This document shows, in pieces, positions 1-5,308 of a stretch of 5,308 bases of DNA (positions are counted from its first letter, which is position 1; every line of letters starts with the position of its first letter). This DNA is from Parafilimonas sp. GTDB taxonomy: Bacteria > Bacteroidota > Bacteroidia > Chitinophagales > Chitinophagaceae. The stretch is from contig JAHEZC010000230.1 of assembly GCA_023251275.1 (NCBI GenBank), forward strand, positions 1 through 5,308. The letters run 5' to 3'. The translations under genes and the position numbers were made by a program. The notes beneath the pieces are model-generated. The model worked only from the letters and a program-made list of their open reading frames with translations, did no database searches and was not told the DNA's origin.

Positions 1-375
1 GCTACCTCGGGCGGATTATTGGAAACAAAAAAGATTGGTGATTATGCCGAAGAAAAAGGTGTAGCGATGGCAATGCATTTTGCAGGCACACCGGTTTCTT
101 TTATGGCGAATGTTCATTGCGCAGCCGCGACGCAGAATTTTGTAGCGCTTGAACATCATTCACTGGATCTGCCTTACTGGAGTGATTATGTAAAAACAAA
201 AGATGGCAGGCCCTTGTTTGAAAAAGGATTTGCGCATGTGCCCGATTCTCCCGGCCTCGGTATTGAATTAAATGATGAGGTGCTTAAACAACATCTGGAC
301 CCCGATAACAAAAATTATTTTGCTCCTACACCTGAATGGGATAATGTAAGATCATGGGACAGGCTATGGAGTTGA
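1..375 (+). CDS. Enolase-superfamily (mandelate racemase/muconate lactonizing type) dehydratase, C-terminal part
   Basis: This is the last 124 codons of a gene whose start lies left of the window; the frame is open from base 1 and ends at TGA (373-375). The fragment begins in the typical 'TSGGLLETKKIGDYAEEKG' stretch, the barrel strand and helix that precede the last two strands of MR/MLE-family enzymes. It continues with a His-containing strand (M-H-F-A-G-T-P, His at fragment residue 26), the 'ANVHCAAATQNF' helix, then 'ALEHHSLD' with a Glu at residue 51. In acid-sugar dehydratases of this superfamily, a His after strand 7 and a Glu after strand 8 sit in the active site, so these are the likely equivalents. 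The end ('PDSPGLGIELNDEVL') is the usual closing segment that returns to the capping domain. The metal ligands lie in the missing part, so the substrate cannot be named; a galactonate/gluconate-type sugar acid is plausible. It is transcribed towards the E1 gene and is probably unrelated to the minus-strand cluster. Confidence 0.85.
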   Translation, partial: ATSGGLLETKKIGDYAEEKGVAMAMHFAGTPVSFMANVHCAAATQNFVALEHHSLDLPYWSDYVKTKDGRPLFEKGFAHVPDSPGLGIELNDEVLKQHLDPDNKNYFAPTPEWDNVRSWDRLWS

Positions 376-531
376 AGAGAAAATAAGATAACGGAAATCT
401 CAATGGAGATCATTTGTTCATTTTCTGGAGTGGTCAACAATAAGCTTAATTCTGTTGCGTGAATGCTTCCCGTATTACCCTAACATTTTTTACATGCAGT
501 TACGATGCAGAATTTTTTAGAAATATAAATC
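376..531. other. Convergent intergenic gap without a convincing terminator
   Basis: These 156 bases separate the 3' ends of the dehydratase-like gene (+) and the fused E1 gene (-). A bidirectional terminator would be expected, but only weak structures are visible. One is a 5-bp inverted repeat ATCTC/GAGAT at 397-410 with a 4-base loop, just after the plus-strand stop. Another is a TGCA...TGCA pair at 495-509 followed by a T-run (513-518). There is also a 7-bp AATTCTG/CAGAATT pair (448-454 and 508-514), whose 53-base spacing is too wide for an ordinary terminator hairpin. No small gene or RNA gene is apparent. Confidence 0.5.
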
Positions 532-2598
532 TTACCACGCCAACATTTTCTCCAACCTCTTTTTAGCCTTTTCAGCATTTGGCAGCATAGCTGCTTCAAG
601 CCCGAAATTAATAGGCACGGCAGGTAAATTCAACGCCCCCGCAACTTCTACTTTACAATCAAGAAACTGGAAGCAGTTATGAGTGATGCGGTGAGCCAAC
701 GCTTCTGAAAAGGAATTGTTTTGCTGCTCTTCACTCAATACTAAACACTTTCCGTGTTTTGTTACAGATTCAAAAATCAATTCTTCATCCAAAGGATATA
801 AGGTGCGCAGATCAATGATTTCAATCTGCCCGGGAAAGCCTGCTGCTGCTGCTTTTGCCCAATACACGCCCATACCATAAGTAACCACGCAGACTGTTTC
901 GCCGTTTCTTGTTTTATCAGCATCAGCATATAAAATAATATTTGCTTTCCCTAATGGAAGAATATAATCTTTGGAAGGTTCTATGGTTTTTGCTTCTTCT
1001 GTTCCGGGAACCTTACTCCAGTACAATCCCTTGTGCTCCAGCATTACCACAGGATTGGGATCATAATAGGCTGCCTTCATCAGACCTTTAATGTCTGCTG
1101 AATTGGAAGGGTAACAAATTTTTATCCCTTTTATCGAGAGCAAAGTTGTTTCAATACTTCCGCTGTGATAAGGCCCGCCGCCCCCATAAGCCCCAACCGG
1201 CACACGCAGTATCATGCTGACAGGATATTTGCCATTGGTGAGATAGCAGGATTTTGAAAGTTCGCATACCAATTGATTAATGCCGGGATAAATATAATCG
1301 GCGAACTGTACTTCCACTATCGGCTTTAATCCAACAGCCGATAAACCAACCGTAGAACCGATAATATATGCTTCCTGTATGGCGGTATTGAAAACGCGAT
1401 GCTCGCCGAATTTTTCTGCAAGAAGCGCCGCTTCGCGAAAAACGCCCCCTAATCTTTTCCCTACATCCTGACCGTAAAACAAACATTCAGGATGTTGCTG
1501 CATCAACTCTTCAATAGCATGCAAGGCCGCATCTACCATGATAATCTTTTCGCCATTCTGAGGCTGCCTTGTGCCTTGTTCTTCTTTTACAGGTGTTTCT
1601 TCAAAAACATGATCAATTACGGTTGCAGGCGAAGGCTCCTCTGCTGCTATTGCCTGTTGAAATGCCTGCTGCGATTCTGTTTTAGCCTTTACTTCTATTT
1701 CATTTATCTCTTCTTCATTAAATCCTTTGCTGATTAAAAAACTTCGCAGTTTCGGGTAAGGGTCGCGTTTAAAATGTTCAGCCAGGTCTTCTTTACTTCG
1801 GTAAAATTCTTTTCTTACCCCGCTCGTATGATGTGACAATAAAGGAACCAGTGCATGTACCAGCACAGGGCTTCTTTCGCTTCTTACATATTCAATCGCC
1901 TTTTGCATTATTTCATAACTCTTCATAAAATCACTACCATCAACCTGGAGTTTATTCAAACCCTTAAATCCGTCGGCGAATTCAAAAGCATTCATTGCCC
2001 TTGATTCTTCAGCCGTAACACTGATACCCCAGTTATTATCCTGCACGAGATAGATGATGGGCAATTGTTTCAGCGCGGCAAATTGCAAGGCTTCACTTAC
2101 TTCACCCTCTGTCATGCTGCTGTCACCGAGGCTGCAAATCACAACAGAAGACTGATTAGATTCCCCCTTTTGCAAAAGAGAAGAATTAGTAAATTCAAGA
2201 TATTGAATGCCCTGCGCAATTCCGGTGGTTGGAATAGCCTGCATGCCGGTGGCGCTGCTTTGATGAATGATCTGTGGCTTATCTTTCTCTTTACTGCTGG
2301 GATGAGAATAATAGGACCTGCCGCCTGAAAAAGGATCACCTGCTTTTGCAAGCAATTGAAGCATCAATTGGTATGGTGTAAACCCGATTGTCAGCAAAAG
2401 ACAATCTTCCCTGTAATAAGGACTGATAAAATCACAGGGCAATAATTGCAAACCGGTTGCTATCTGTATGGCTTCGTGGCCTTTTGCAGAAGCATGCACA
2501 TATTTGCAGACCTGGCGGTTATTATCATACATATCAGACATACACCTTGTAAGCGCCATAAGATGATATGCCTTTGCAAGCGTCCCGGTGTCAAACAT
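532..2598 (-). CDS. Fused E1alpha-E1beta of a 2-oxo acid dehydrogenase complex (branched-chain type likely)
   Basis: This 688-residue thiamine-diphosphate enzyme would decarboxylate a 2-oxo acid and pass the acyl group to the lipoyl arm of an E2 subunit in the cytoplasm. Residues about 8-320 are an E1alpha domain: 'SPYYRED' (59-65), the ThDP/Mg motif starting G-D-S at 158-160 and ending D-N-N at 187-189, and the His-containing phosphate-binding loop 'SHHTSGVRKEF' (255-265). A hydrophilic linker rich in Glu, Gln and Pro (about 331-350) joins it to an E1beta domain (351-688). That domain has 'GQDVGKRLGGVFR' (376-388), the expected cofactor-activating Glu409 in 'IQEAYIIG', 'VQFADYIYPGINQL' (430-443), His478 in 'PYHSGSIE', and a transketolase C-terminal part (about 565-688). 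In many bacteria these are two proteins; single-chain forms are known in Bacteroidota. Branched-chain (2-oxoisovalerate) activity is inferred from overall resemblance; pyruvate or another oxo-acid is possible. No E2 or E3 gene is in the window. The ATG at 2596-2598 fits the start of the alpha domain, and no Shine-Dalgarno precedes it. The third motif residue is Ser where Gly is usual. Confidence 0.9.
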   Translation of the reverse strand: MFDTGTLAKAYHLMALTRCMSDMYDNNRQVCKYVHASAKGHEAIQIATGLQLLPCDFISPYYREDCLLLTIGFTPYQLMLQLLAKAGDPFSGGRSYYSHPSSKEKDKPQIIHQSSATGMQAIPTTGIAQGIQYLEFTNSSLLQKGESNQSSVVICSLGDSSMTEGEVSEALQFAALKQLPIIYLVQDNNWGISVTAEESRAMNAFEFADGFKGLNKLQVDGSDFMKSYEIMQKAIEYVRSERSPVLVHALVPLLSHHTSGVRKEFYRSKEDLAEHFKRDPYPKLRSFLISKGFNEEEINEIEVKAKTESQQAFQQAIAAEEPSPATVIDHVFEETPVKEEQGTRQPQNGEKIIMVDAALHAIEELMQQHPECLFYGQDVGKRLGGVFREAALLAEKFGEHRVFNTAIQEAYIIGSTVGLSAVGLKPIVEVQFADYIYPGINQLVCELSKSCYLTNGKYPVSMILRVPVGAYGGGGPYHSGSIETTLLSIKGIKICYPSNSADIKGLMKAAYYDPNPVVMLEHKGLYWSKVPGTEEAKTIEPSKDYILPLGKANIILYADADKTRNGETVCVVTYGMGVYWAKAAAAGFPGQIEIIDLRTLYPLDEELIFESVTKHGKCLVLSEEQQNNSFSEALAHRITHNCFQFLDCKVEVAGALNLPAVPINFGLEAAMLPNAEKAKKRLEKMLAW

Positions 2599-2643
2599 GC
2601 AACAAATATCTGTAAGAGAAAGCTAATCGCTGAAGCAAATACT

Positions 2644-3255
2644 TTATTTTATTTCCACTTCAAATACTTTTCTTTTTTCAAAATATCCTGTAAGAATATC
2701 ACCGACCACACATTCACCTACACCTGATGGCGTGCCGGTAAAAACTATATCGCCGATATTCAGGGAAAAATATTGAGAGATGTTTGAAATAATTTTTTCA
2801 AAAGAGAATATCATATCAGTACTTACTCCTGACTGTACTGCTTCATTATTGAGCAGGAGTGAAAAATGAATCGGATTCTTTAGTATAGAGGGAGTAAGGT
2901 TTATCCATTGGCCTATTAAAGCCGAATTATCCCACGCTTTTGCTTTTTCCCAGGGCAGTCCTTTCTTCTTCAATTCCTGTTGCACATCTCGTGCCGTGAA
3001 ATCAATCCCGACTGTAATGGCATTATAATATTTCGATGCATGATGCTCATGAATATATTTGCCATTCTTCGAAATCTGTAATACCAATTCTGCTTCATAG
3101 TTTAATTCATTGGTAAATTCAGGGTAATAGAAAGGAATATGAGATTGCATCAGGGCGCTTTTGGGTTTCAGAAAAATAACCGGTTCGTCCGGAACCTCAT
3201 TCCCTAATTCCTTAGCGTGTTCAGCATAATTACGTCCGACACAAAAAATTTTCAT
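2644..3255 (-). CDS. FAH-family hydrolase, FAHD1-like acylpyruvase/oxaloacetate decarboxylase
   Basis: This complete 203-residue protein is a single fumarylacetoacetate-hydrolase fold domain, the short FAHD1 type lacking the N-terminal domain of true FAH. Visible landmarks are 'VGRNYAEHAKEL' (6-17) with His13 and Glu16 spaced like the catalytic His/Glu pair of human FAHD1, and the metal-binding Glu54-x-Glu56 in 'NYEAEL'. Asp85 in 'GIDFTARDVQ' is the third metal ligand. Further on come 'KKKGLPWEKAKAWD' (97-109), with a Lys equivalent to the FAHD1 active-site Lys, and the family signature 'GDIVFTGTPSGVG' (168-180). Known activities of this group are hydrolysis of acylpyruvates and decarboxylation of oxaloacetate, with Mg2+ or Mn2+; which applies here is inference. 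The start is ATG at 3253-3255, directly on the first beta strand. It lies 70 bases after pth and 45 bases before the E1 gene on the same strand, so co-transcription is likely. No Shine-Dalgarno is seen. Confidence 0.9.
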   Translation of the reverse strand: MKIFCVGRNYAEHAKELGNEVPDEPVIFLKPKSALMQSHIPFYYPEFTNELNYEAELVLQISKNGKYIHEHHASKYYNAITVGIDFTARDVQQELKKKGLPWEKAKAWDNSALIGQWINLTPSILKNPIHFSLLLNNEAVQSGVSTDMIFSFEKIISNISQYFSLNIGDIVFTGTPSGVGECVVGDILTGYFEKRKVFEVEIK

Positions 3256-3325
3256 AGATTTAAGATTTTATGGTTTGCGGGTAATTCAAAACTGCCGGTT
3301 TTATGATTGCTAAGTTATATAATCA

Positions 3326-3901
3326 TTATACAAATTCCTTCTTATTTATAAGGTTCATTGTTCTTTCAATACCGACGCCAGCGAAATTTTCAATCACTTC
3401 GATACAGGCTTCAATTTTTTTATAGACAATCCCTATTTCTTCAGGAAACCACCTTCCCAGCACGTATTCCACCTGCATTCCTTTGGGGTAATTATTGCCA
3501 ATCCCAAATCGCAGCCTGGGATATTGGTTTGTGCCGAGTGTAAATTCAATATCCTGCAATCCATTATGTCCGCCGCTGCTGCCTCCCGGTCTTAACCGCA
3601 ATCTGCTTAACGGCAGCGCAATCTCGTCCACTATGGTAAGCGTGTTTTCCAATGCAATTTTTTCTTTATCCATCCAGTATTTAAAAGCTTTCCCGCTAAG
3701 GTTCACATAAGTTGCCGGTTTTATACAGATAAATATTTTCCCTTTCCATTTTACTTCTGCTATATCAGCCAAACGGGCTGATTTAAAAGCTCCTTCATGT
3801 TTTTCAGCAAAGGCAGTTACTACATCAAAACCGATATTATGACGTGTATGTGCATATTCTGCACCAATATTTCCCAATCCGACTATTAAATATTTTGACA
3901 T
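3326..3901 (-). CDS. pth: Peptidyl-tRNA hydrolase
   Basis: This 191-residue bacterial-type Pth cleaves the ester bond between peptide and tRNA in peptidyl-tRNAs dropped from ribosomes, recycling tRNA in the cytoplasm. All the hallmark residues are in place: Asn11 in 'VGLGNIG', catalytic His21 in 'HTRHNIGFDVV', Asn67 in 'TYVNLSG', Asp92 in 'IVDEIALP', and Asn113 in 'GGSSGGHNGL'. These match Asn10, His20, Asn68, Asp93 and Asn114 of the E. coli enzyme. Length is normal for the family. The frame stays open seven codons further upstream to a TTG, but I chose the ATG at 3899-3901. It starts the first beta strand ('MSKYLIVGLG') as in homologues, and the upstream codons run through a hairpin and T-run. 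The gene follows rplY by 52 bases; prs-rplY-pth order is common in bacteria. The start codon directly abuts the U-tract of a terminator-like hairpin, which suggests partial uncoupling from rplY. Confidence 0.96.
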   Translation of the reverse strand: MSKYLIVGLGNIGAEYAHTRHNIGFDVVTAFAEKHEGAFKSARLADIAEVKWKGKIFICIKPATYVNLSGKAFKYWMDKEKIALENTLTIVDEIALPLSRLRLRPGGSSGGHNGLQDIEFTLGTNQYPRLRFGIGNNYPKGMQVEYVLGRWFPEEIGIVYKKIEACIEVIENFAGVGIERTMNLINKKEFV

Positions 3902-3935
3902 AAAAAACAATGCCCTGCACAAACGTACAGGGCAT
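3902..3935 (-). terminator. Intrinsic terminator-like hairpin after rplY, abutting the pth start
   Basis: Read on the minus strand, ATGCCCTG (3935-3928) pairs perfectly with CAGGGCAT (3917-3910) across a 10-base loop (3927-3918). After one mismatch, an AC/GT pair can lengthen the stem. The 3' arm is followed by TGTTTTTT (3909-3902) and then immediately by the pth ATG. A GC-rich 8-bp stem followed by a U-run is the standard form of a Rho-independent terminator. It lies 18 bases after the rplY stop codon, the expected place to end the prs-rplY transcript or to attenuate read-through into pth. Termination in vivo is inferred. Confidence 0.75.
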
Positions 3936-3944
3936 AAAATATAT
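3920..3944 (-). promoter_or_regulatory. Candidate Bacteroidota promoter for pth (-7 box TACGTTTG), upstream part extends further left of the gene
   Basis: On the minus strand, TACGTTTG (3927-3920) is a perfect match to the Bacteroidota -7 consensus TAnnTTTG. A TTTC at 3950-3947, one base off the -33 element TTTG, lies 19 bases upstream of it across an A/T-rich spacer. Transcription would begin a few bases further on, giving a leader of only about 10-15 bases before the pth ATG. The box sits in the loop of the terminator hairpin, so a promoter here would restart transcription for pth and the two genes after it. An 8-base box with two free positions can occur by chance, so this is tentative. 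Confidence 0.35.
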
Positions 3945-3953
3945 AAGAAAGAT

Positions 3954-4607
3954 TTATTTCTTTTTACCCTCTTTTACCGGAGCGGGTGCAGCAGCAGGTG
4001 CAGCGGCGGGTGCAGCAGCGGTAGCAGCAGGTGCAGCAGTTGCTGTTTCTTCCTGTTTCAATAGCCTGGTCAATGCAACAGAAACCACAGGAATACGTGG
4101 TGAATTCATGATCTCCATATTTTCCACTTTTACATCTTCCACCCGGATATTGCCATTCAGCTCCAGATTAGTAACATCAACTTCGATATTTTCCTTCAGG
4201 TATTTGGGAAAAGTTTTTACTTTCAGTGCATTTATTTTCGTGATGAGCTTACCACCCGCCTTTACGCCTGCAGCAGCACCCGTGAACTTCAGGGGAATAC
4301 TGGCTATTACTTTTTTGTCATCTGACAATTCAAGTAAATCTATATGAGCCAAAGCATCGGTAAGAATATCAAACTGCATATCTTTCAAAATGCATTTATA
4401 GGTTTTCCCATCTACATTTACTGCTGCGAATTGAAATTCGCCGGTATATACCAAAGGCTTAAAAGCTTTGGCCGGAGCATAAAAATTTACCTCTTTTTCA
4501 CCTCCGTAAATTACACCCGGTACTTGTTCTTCAGTGCGAATTCGTTGGGCAGCTTTTTTCCCAATATCAGTCCTCAGGTGTCCTTCGATTGTAATCGTTT
4601 TCATCAT
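3954..4607 (-). CDS. rplY: 50S ribosomal protein L25 / general stress protein Ctc type
   Basis: This 217-residue protein of the long (TL5/Ctc) class of L25 binds 5S rRNA in the central protuberance of the large ribosomal subunit. Residues about 4-92 form the 5S rRNA-binding L25 domain. Key stretches are 'GKKAAQRIRTEEQVPGVIYG' (16-35), which has the family's typical basic segment followed by V-P-x-V-x-Y-G, and 'ILKDMQFDILTDALAHIDLL' (73-92), the usual H-x-D close. Residues about 98-183 form the all-beta Ctc C-terminal domain ('IPLKFTGAAAGVKAGGKL'). A low-complexity Ala/Pro/Thr tail (about 188-211) ends in a basic KEGKKK. Two ATGs are adjacent (4605-4607 and 4602-4604), and either could be the start; the longer is given. 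No Shine-Dalgarno is visible. It follows prs by 88 bases, and a terminator-like hairpin lies just after its stop. Confidence 0.95.
   Translation of the reverse strand: MMKTITIEGHLRTDIGKKAAQRIRTEEQVPGVIYGGEKEVNFYAPAKAFKPLVYTGEFQFAAVNVDGKTYKCILKDMQFDILTDALAHIDLLELSDDKKVIASIPLKFTGAAAGVKAGGKLITKINALKVKTFPKYLKENIEVDVTNLELNGNIRVEDVKVENMEIMNSPRIPVVSVALTRLLKQEETATAAPAATAAAPAAAPAAAPAPVKEGKKK
3985..4038. repeat. In-frame 12-bp tandem repeat encoding the Ala-Pro tail of L25
   Basis: On the plus strand there are three consecutive 12-base units, GGTGCAGCAGCA (3985-3996), GGTGCAGCGGCG (3997-4008) and GGTGCAGCAGCG (4009-4020). Two shortened 9-base copies follow (4021-4038). On the coding strand each full unit reads A-A-A-P. 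Unit length is a multiple of three, so copy-number change by slippage would lengthen or shorten the tail without breaking the frame. Confidence 0.85.
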
Positions 4608-4695
4608 TTATATGTTGTTTATTAAGAACTATAGCCAATGTATGACGCTCTTCAGCACAATCATGTTTTCATCTTACCAGATTTCCCCTCCTGTA
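4608..4695 (-). other. prs-rplY intergenic spacer with a strong Shine-Dalgarno-like sequence
   Basis: This is an 88-base gap between the prs stop and the rplY start. Read on the minus strand it holds AGGAGGGG (4692-4685) three bases after the prs stop. Twelve bases later comes an ATG (4672-4670) that opens only a three-codon frame. An overlapping ATG (4664-4662) opens an 11-codon frame reading MIVLKSVIHWL and ending at TAG (4631-4629). No GC-rich hairpin followed by a U-run is visible, so prs and rplY are likely co-transcribed. No clear promoter was seen for rplY. Confidence 0.4.
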
Positions 4696-5308
4696 TTATC
4701 TTTTGTTCCGCAGATGTGAATGAATAAAGAGACTTGTAATACTCTTGTTTTCATACGCATTCCTTATAGCGATTGCAAAAAGATCTGCCACTGAAATCGC
4801 TTTTATCTTGTCGCTATGTTTTTTCAGCGGGATAGTATCGCAAACCACCAGTTCTTCCAATGCACTGCATTCAATATTTTCATAAGCTTTGCCGCTTAAA
4901 ATAGGATGCGTGCAGAAAGCCCTTACACTTCTGGCTCCTTTTTCTTTCAGCAGCCCCGCTGCCTTTGCCAATGTACCGCCTGTATCGCAAATATCATCTA
5001 TCAATACAATATCCCTGTCTTTCACTTCGCCGATTACCACCATGCTTGTGATTTCATTGGCACGTTTCCGGTGCTTATCGCAAATCACCATATCTGCATT
5101 AAAATAGCTGGCAATTTCCCTTACGCGGTTTGTACTTCCCACGTCGGGGGCAGCAAAGGTAAGGTTTTGCAGTTTTAATTGCTGAATGTATGGAATAAAA
5201 ATGGCTGAACTATCCAGGTGATCTACCGGGATATCAAAAAAGCCCTGTATCTGGGCAGCATGCAGGTCCATCGTAATAACACGGTTGGCACCTGCAGATT
5301 CGAGCAGT
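4696..5308 (-). CDS. prs: Ribose-phosphate pyrophosphokinase (PRPP synthetase), 5' part outside window
   Basis: This enzyme makes 5-phosphoribosyl 1-diphosphate from ribose 5-phosphate and ATP, feeding purine, pyrimidine, NAD, histidine and tryptophan synthesis in the cytoplasm. About 203 C-terminal codons are present. The frame is open to the right edge, and the fragment begins 'LLESAGANRVIT', so the Met at 5271 is internal and not the start. Recognisable segments are 'MDLHAAQIQGFFDIPVDHL' (from base 5271), characteristic of bacterial Prs, then 'APDVGSTNRVREIA' and 'CDKHRKRANE'. The PRPP-binding loop 'IVLIDDICDTGGTL' and the closing 'ISVADLFAIAIRNAYENKSI' with 'SLF' follow. Roughly the first third of the protein, including the ATP-binding loop region, is missing. 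It ends with a short extra tail (IHSHLRNKR) beyond the usual ending. It is the first visible gene of the minus-strand cluster and is followed by rplY. Confidence 0.96.
   Translation of the reverse strand, partial: LLESAGANRVITMDLHAAQIQGFFDIPVDHLDSSAIFIPYIQQLKLQNLTFAAPDVGSTNRVREIASYFNADMVICDKHRKRANEITSMVVIGEVKDRDIVLIDDICDTGGTLAKAAGLLKEKGARSVRAFCTHPILSGKAYENIECSALEELVVCDTIPLKKHSDKIKAISVADLFAIAIRNAYENKSITSLFIHSHLRNKR

Noticed and set aside
2603..2610. Minus-strand GATATTTG just before the E1 start as a -7 promoter box
   Set aside because: It mismatches TAnnTTTG at the first base and is only four bases from the ATG, leaving no room for a leader. No -33 element was seen.
2446..2727. Plus-strand open frame of 93 codons across the FAH-E1 junction
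   Set aside because: It is antisense to the ends of two well-supported genes and shows no recognisable protein features.
3301..3330. Inverted repeats around the pth stop (ATGATT/AATCAT, and TATAAT-C-ATTATA) and AAAAC/GTTTT at 3288-3302 as a terminator
   Set aside because: The stems are 5-6 bp and almost all A/T, with either a 12-base or an impossibly short loop and no GC core. They look like chance in A/T-rich spacer.
3902..3922. Upstream TTG start for pth adding seven residues (reading CRALFF)
   Set aside because: The added codons lie in the terminator hairpin and T-run. Homologous Pth proteins begin at the strand encoded from the ATG at 3899-3901.
3910..4347. Plus-strand open frame of 145 codons with a long Gly/Ala-rich stretch
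   Set aside because: It lies antisense to rplY, and its Gly/Ala run is only the complement of the Ala-Pro repeat. rplY has clear family motifs on the other strand.
5269..5271. ATG as the start of a short 191-residue phosphoribosyltransferase-like protein
   Set aside because: The same frame continues to the window edge with Prs-like residues (LLESAGANRVIT), so this Met is inside prs.

Overview
The window looks like chromosomal DNA from a member of the Bacteroidota, probably near the Chitinophagia. This is inferred from three things: a single-polypeptide alpha-beta fusion of a 2-oxo acid dehydrogenase E1, gene starts preceded by A/T-rich leaders with no Shine-Dalgarno sequence, and a TAnnTTTG-type promoter box. 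No rRNA, tRNA, mobile element, CRISPR array or phage gene is visible.

Layout. The left end (1-375, + strand) is the 3' end of an enolase-superfamily (mandelate racemase / muconate lactonizing type) sugar-acid dehydratase-like gene. It converges, across a 156-base gap, on five genes that all read on the minus strand. In transcription order these are: prs (PRPP synthetase, 5' end outside the window), rplY (ribosomal protein L25/Ctc with an Ala-Pro tail), pth (peptidyl-tRNA hydrolase), a FAHD1-like fumarylacetoacetate-hydrolase-family acylpyruvase, and the fused E1alpha-E1beta dehydrogenase. Most real coding sequence is on the minus strand, and the plus-strand open frames over it are shadows.

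How the genes fit together. prs-rplY-pth is a widespread bacterial neighbourhood joining nucleotide precursor supply to translation: L25 binds 5S rRNA and Pth recycles peptidyl-tRNA. The two downstream genes act on small oxo-acids and may be co-transcribed from pth onward, since the gaps are only 70 and 45 bases, but no direct functional link to the translation genes is evident.

The most notable non-coding structure lies between rplY and pth. It is a GC-rich hairpin with a U-tract (a likely intrinsic terminator) that runs directly into the pth start codon and carries a perfect TAnnTTTG box in its loop. Otherwise this is ordinary housekeeping and central-metabolism DNA, and I do not see an undescribed multi-gene system here.
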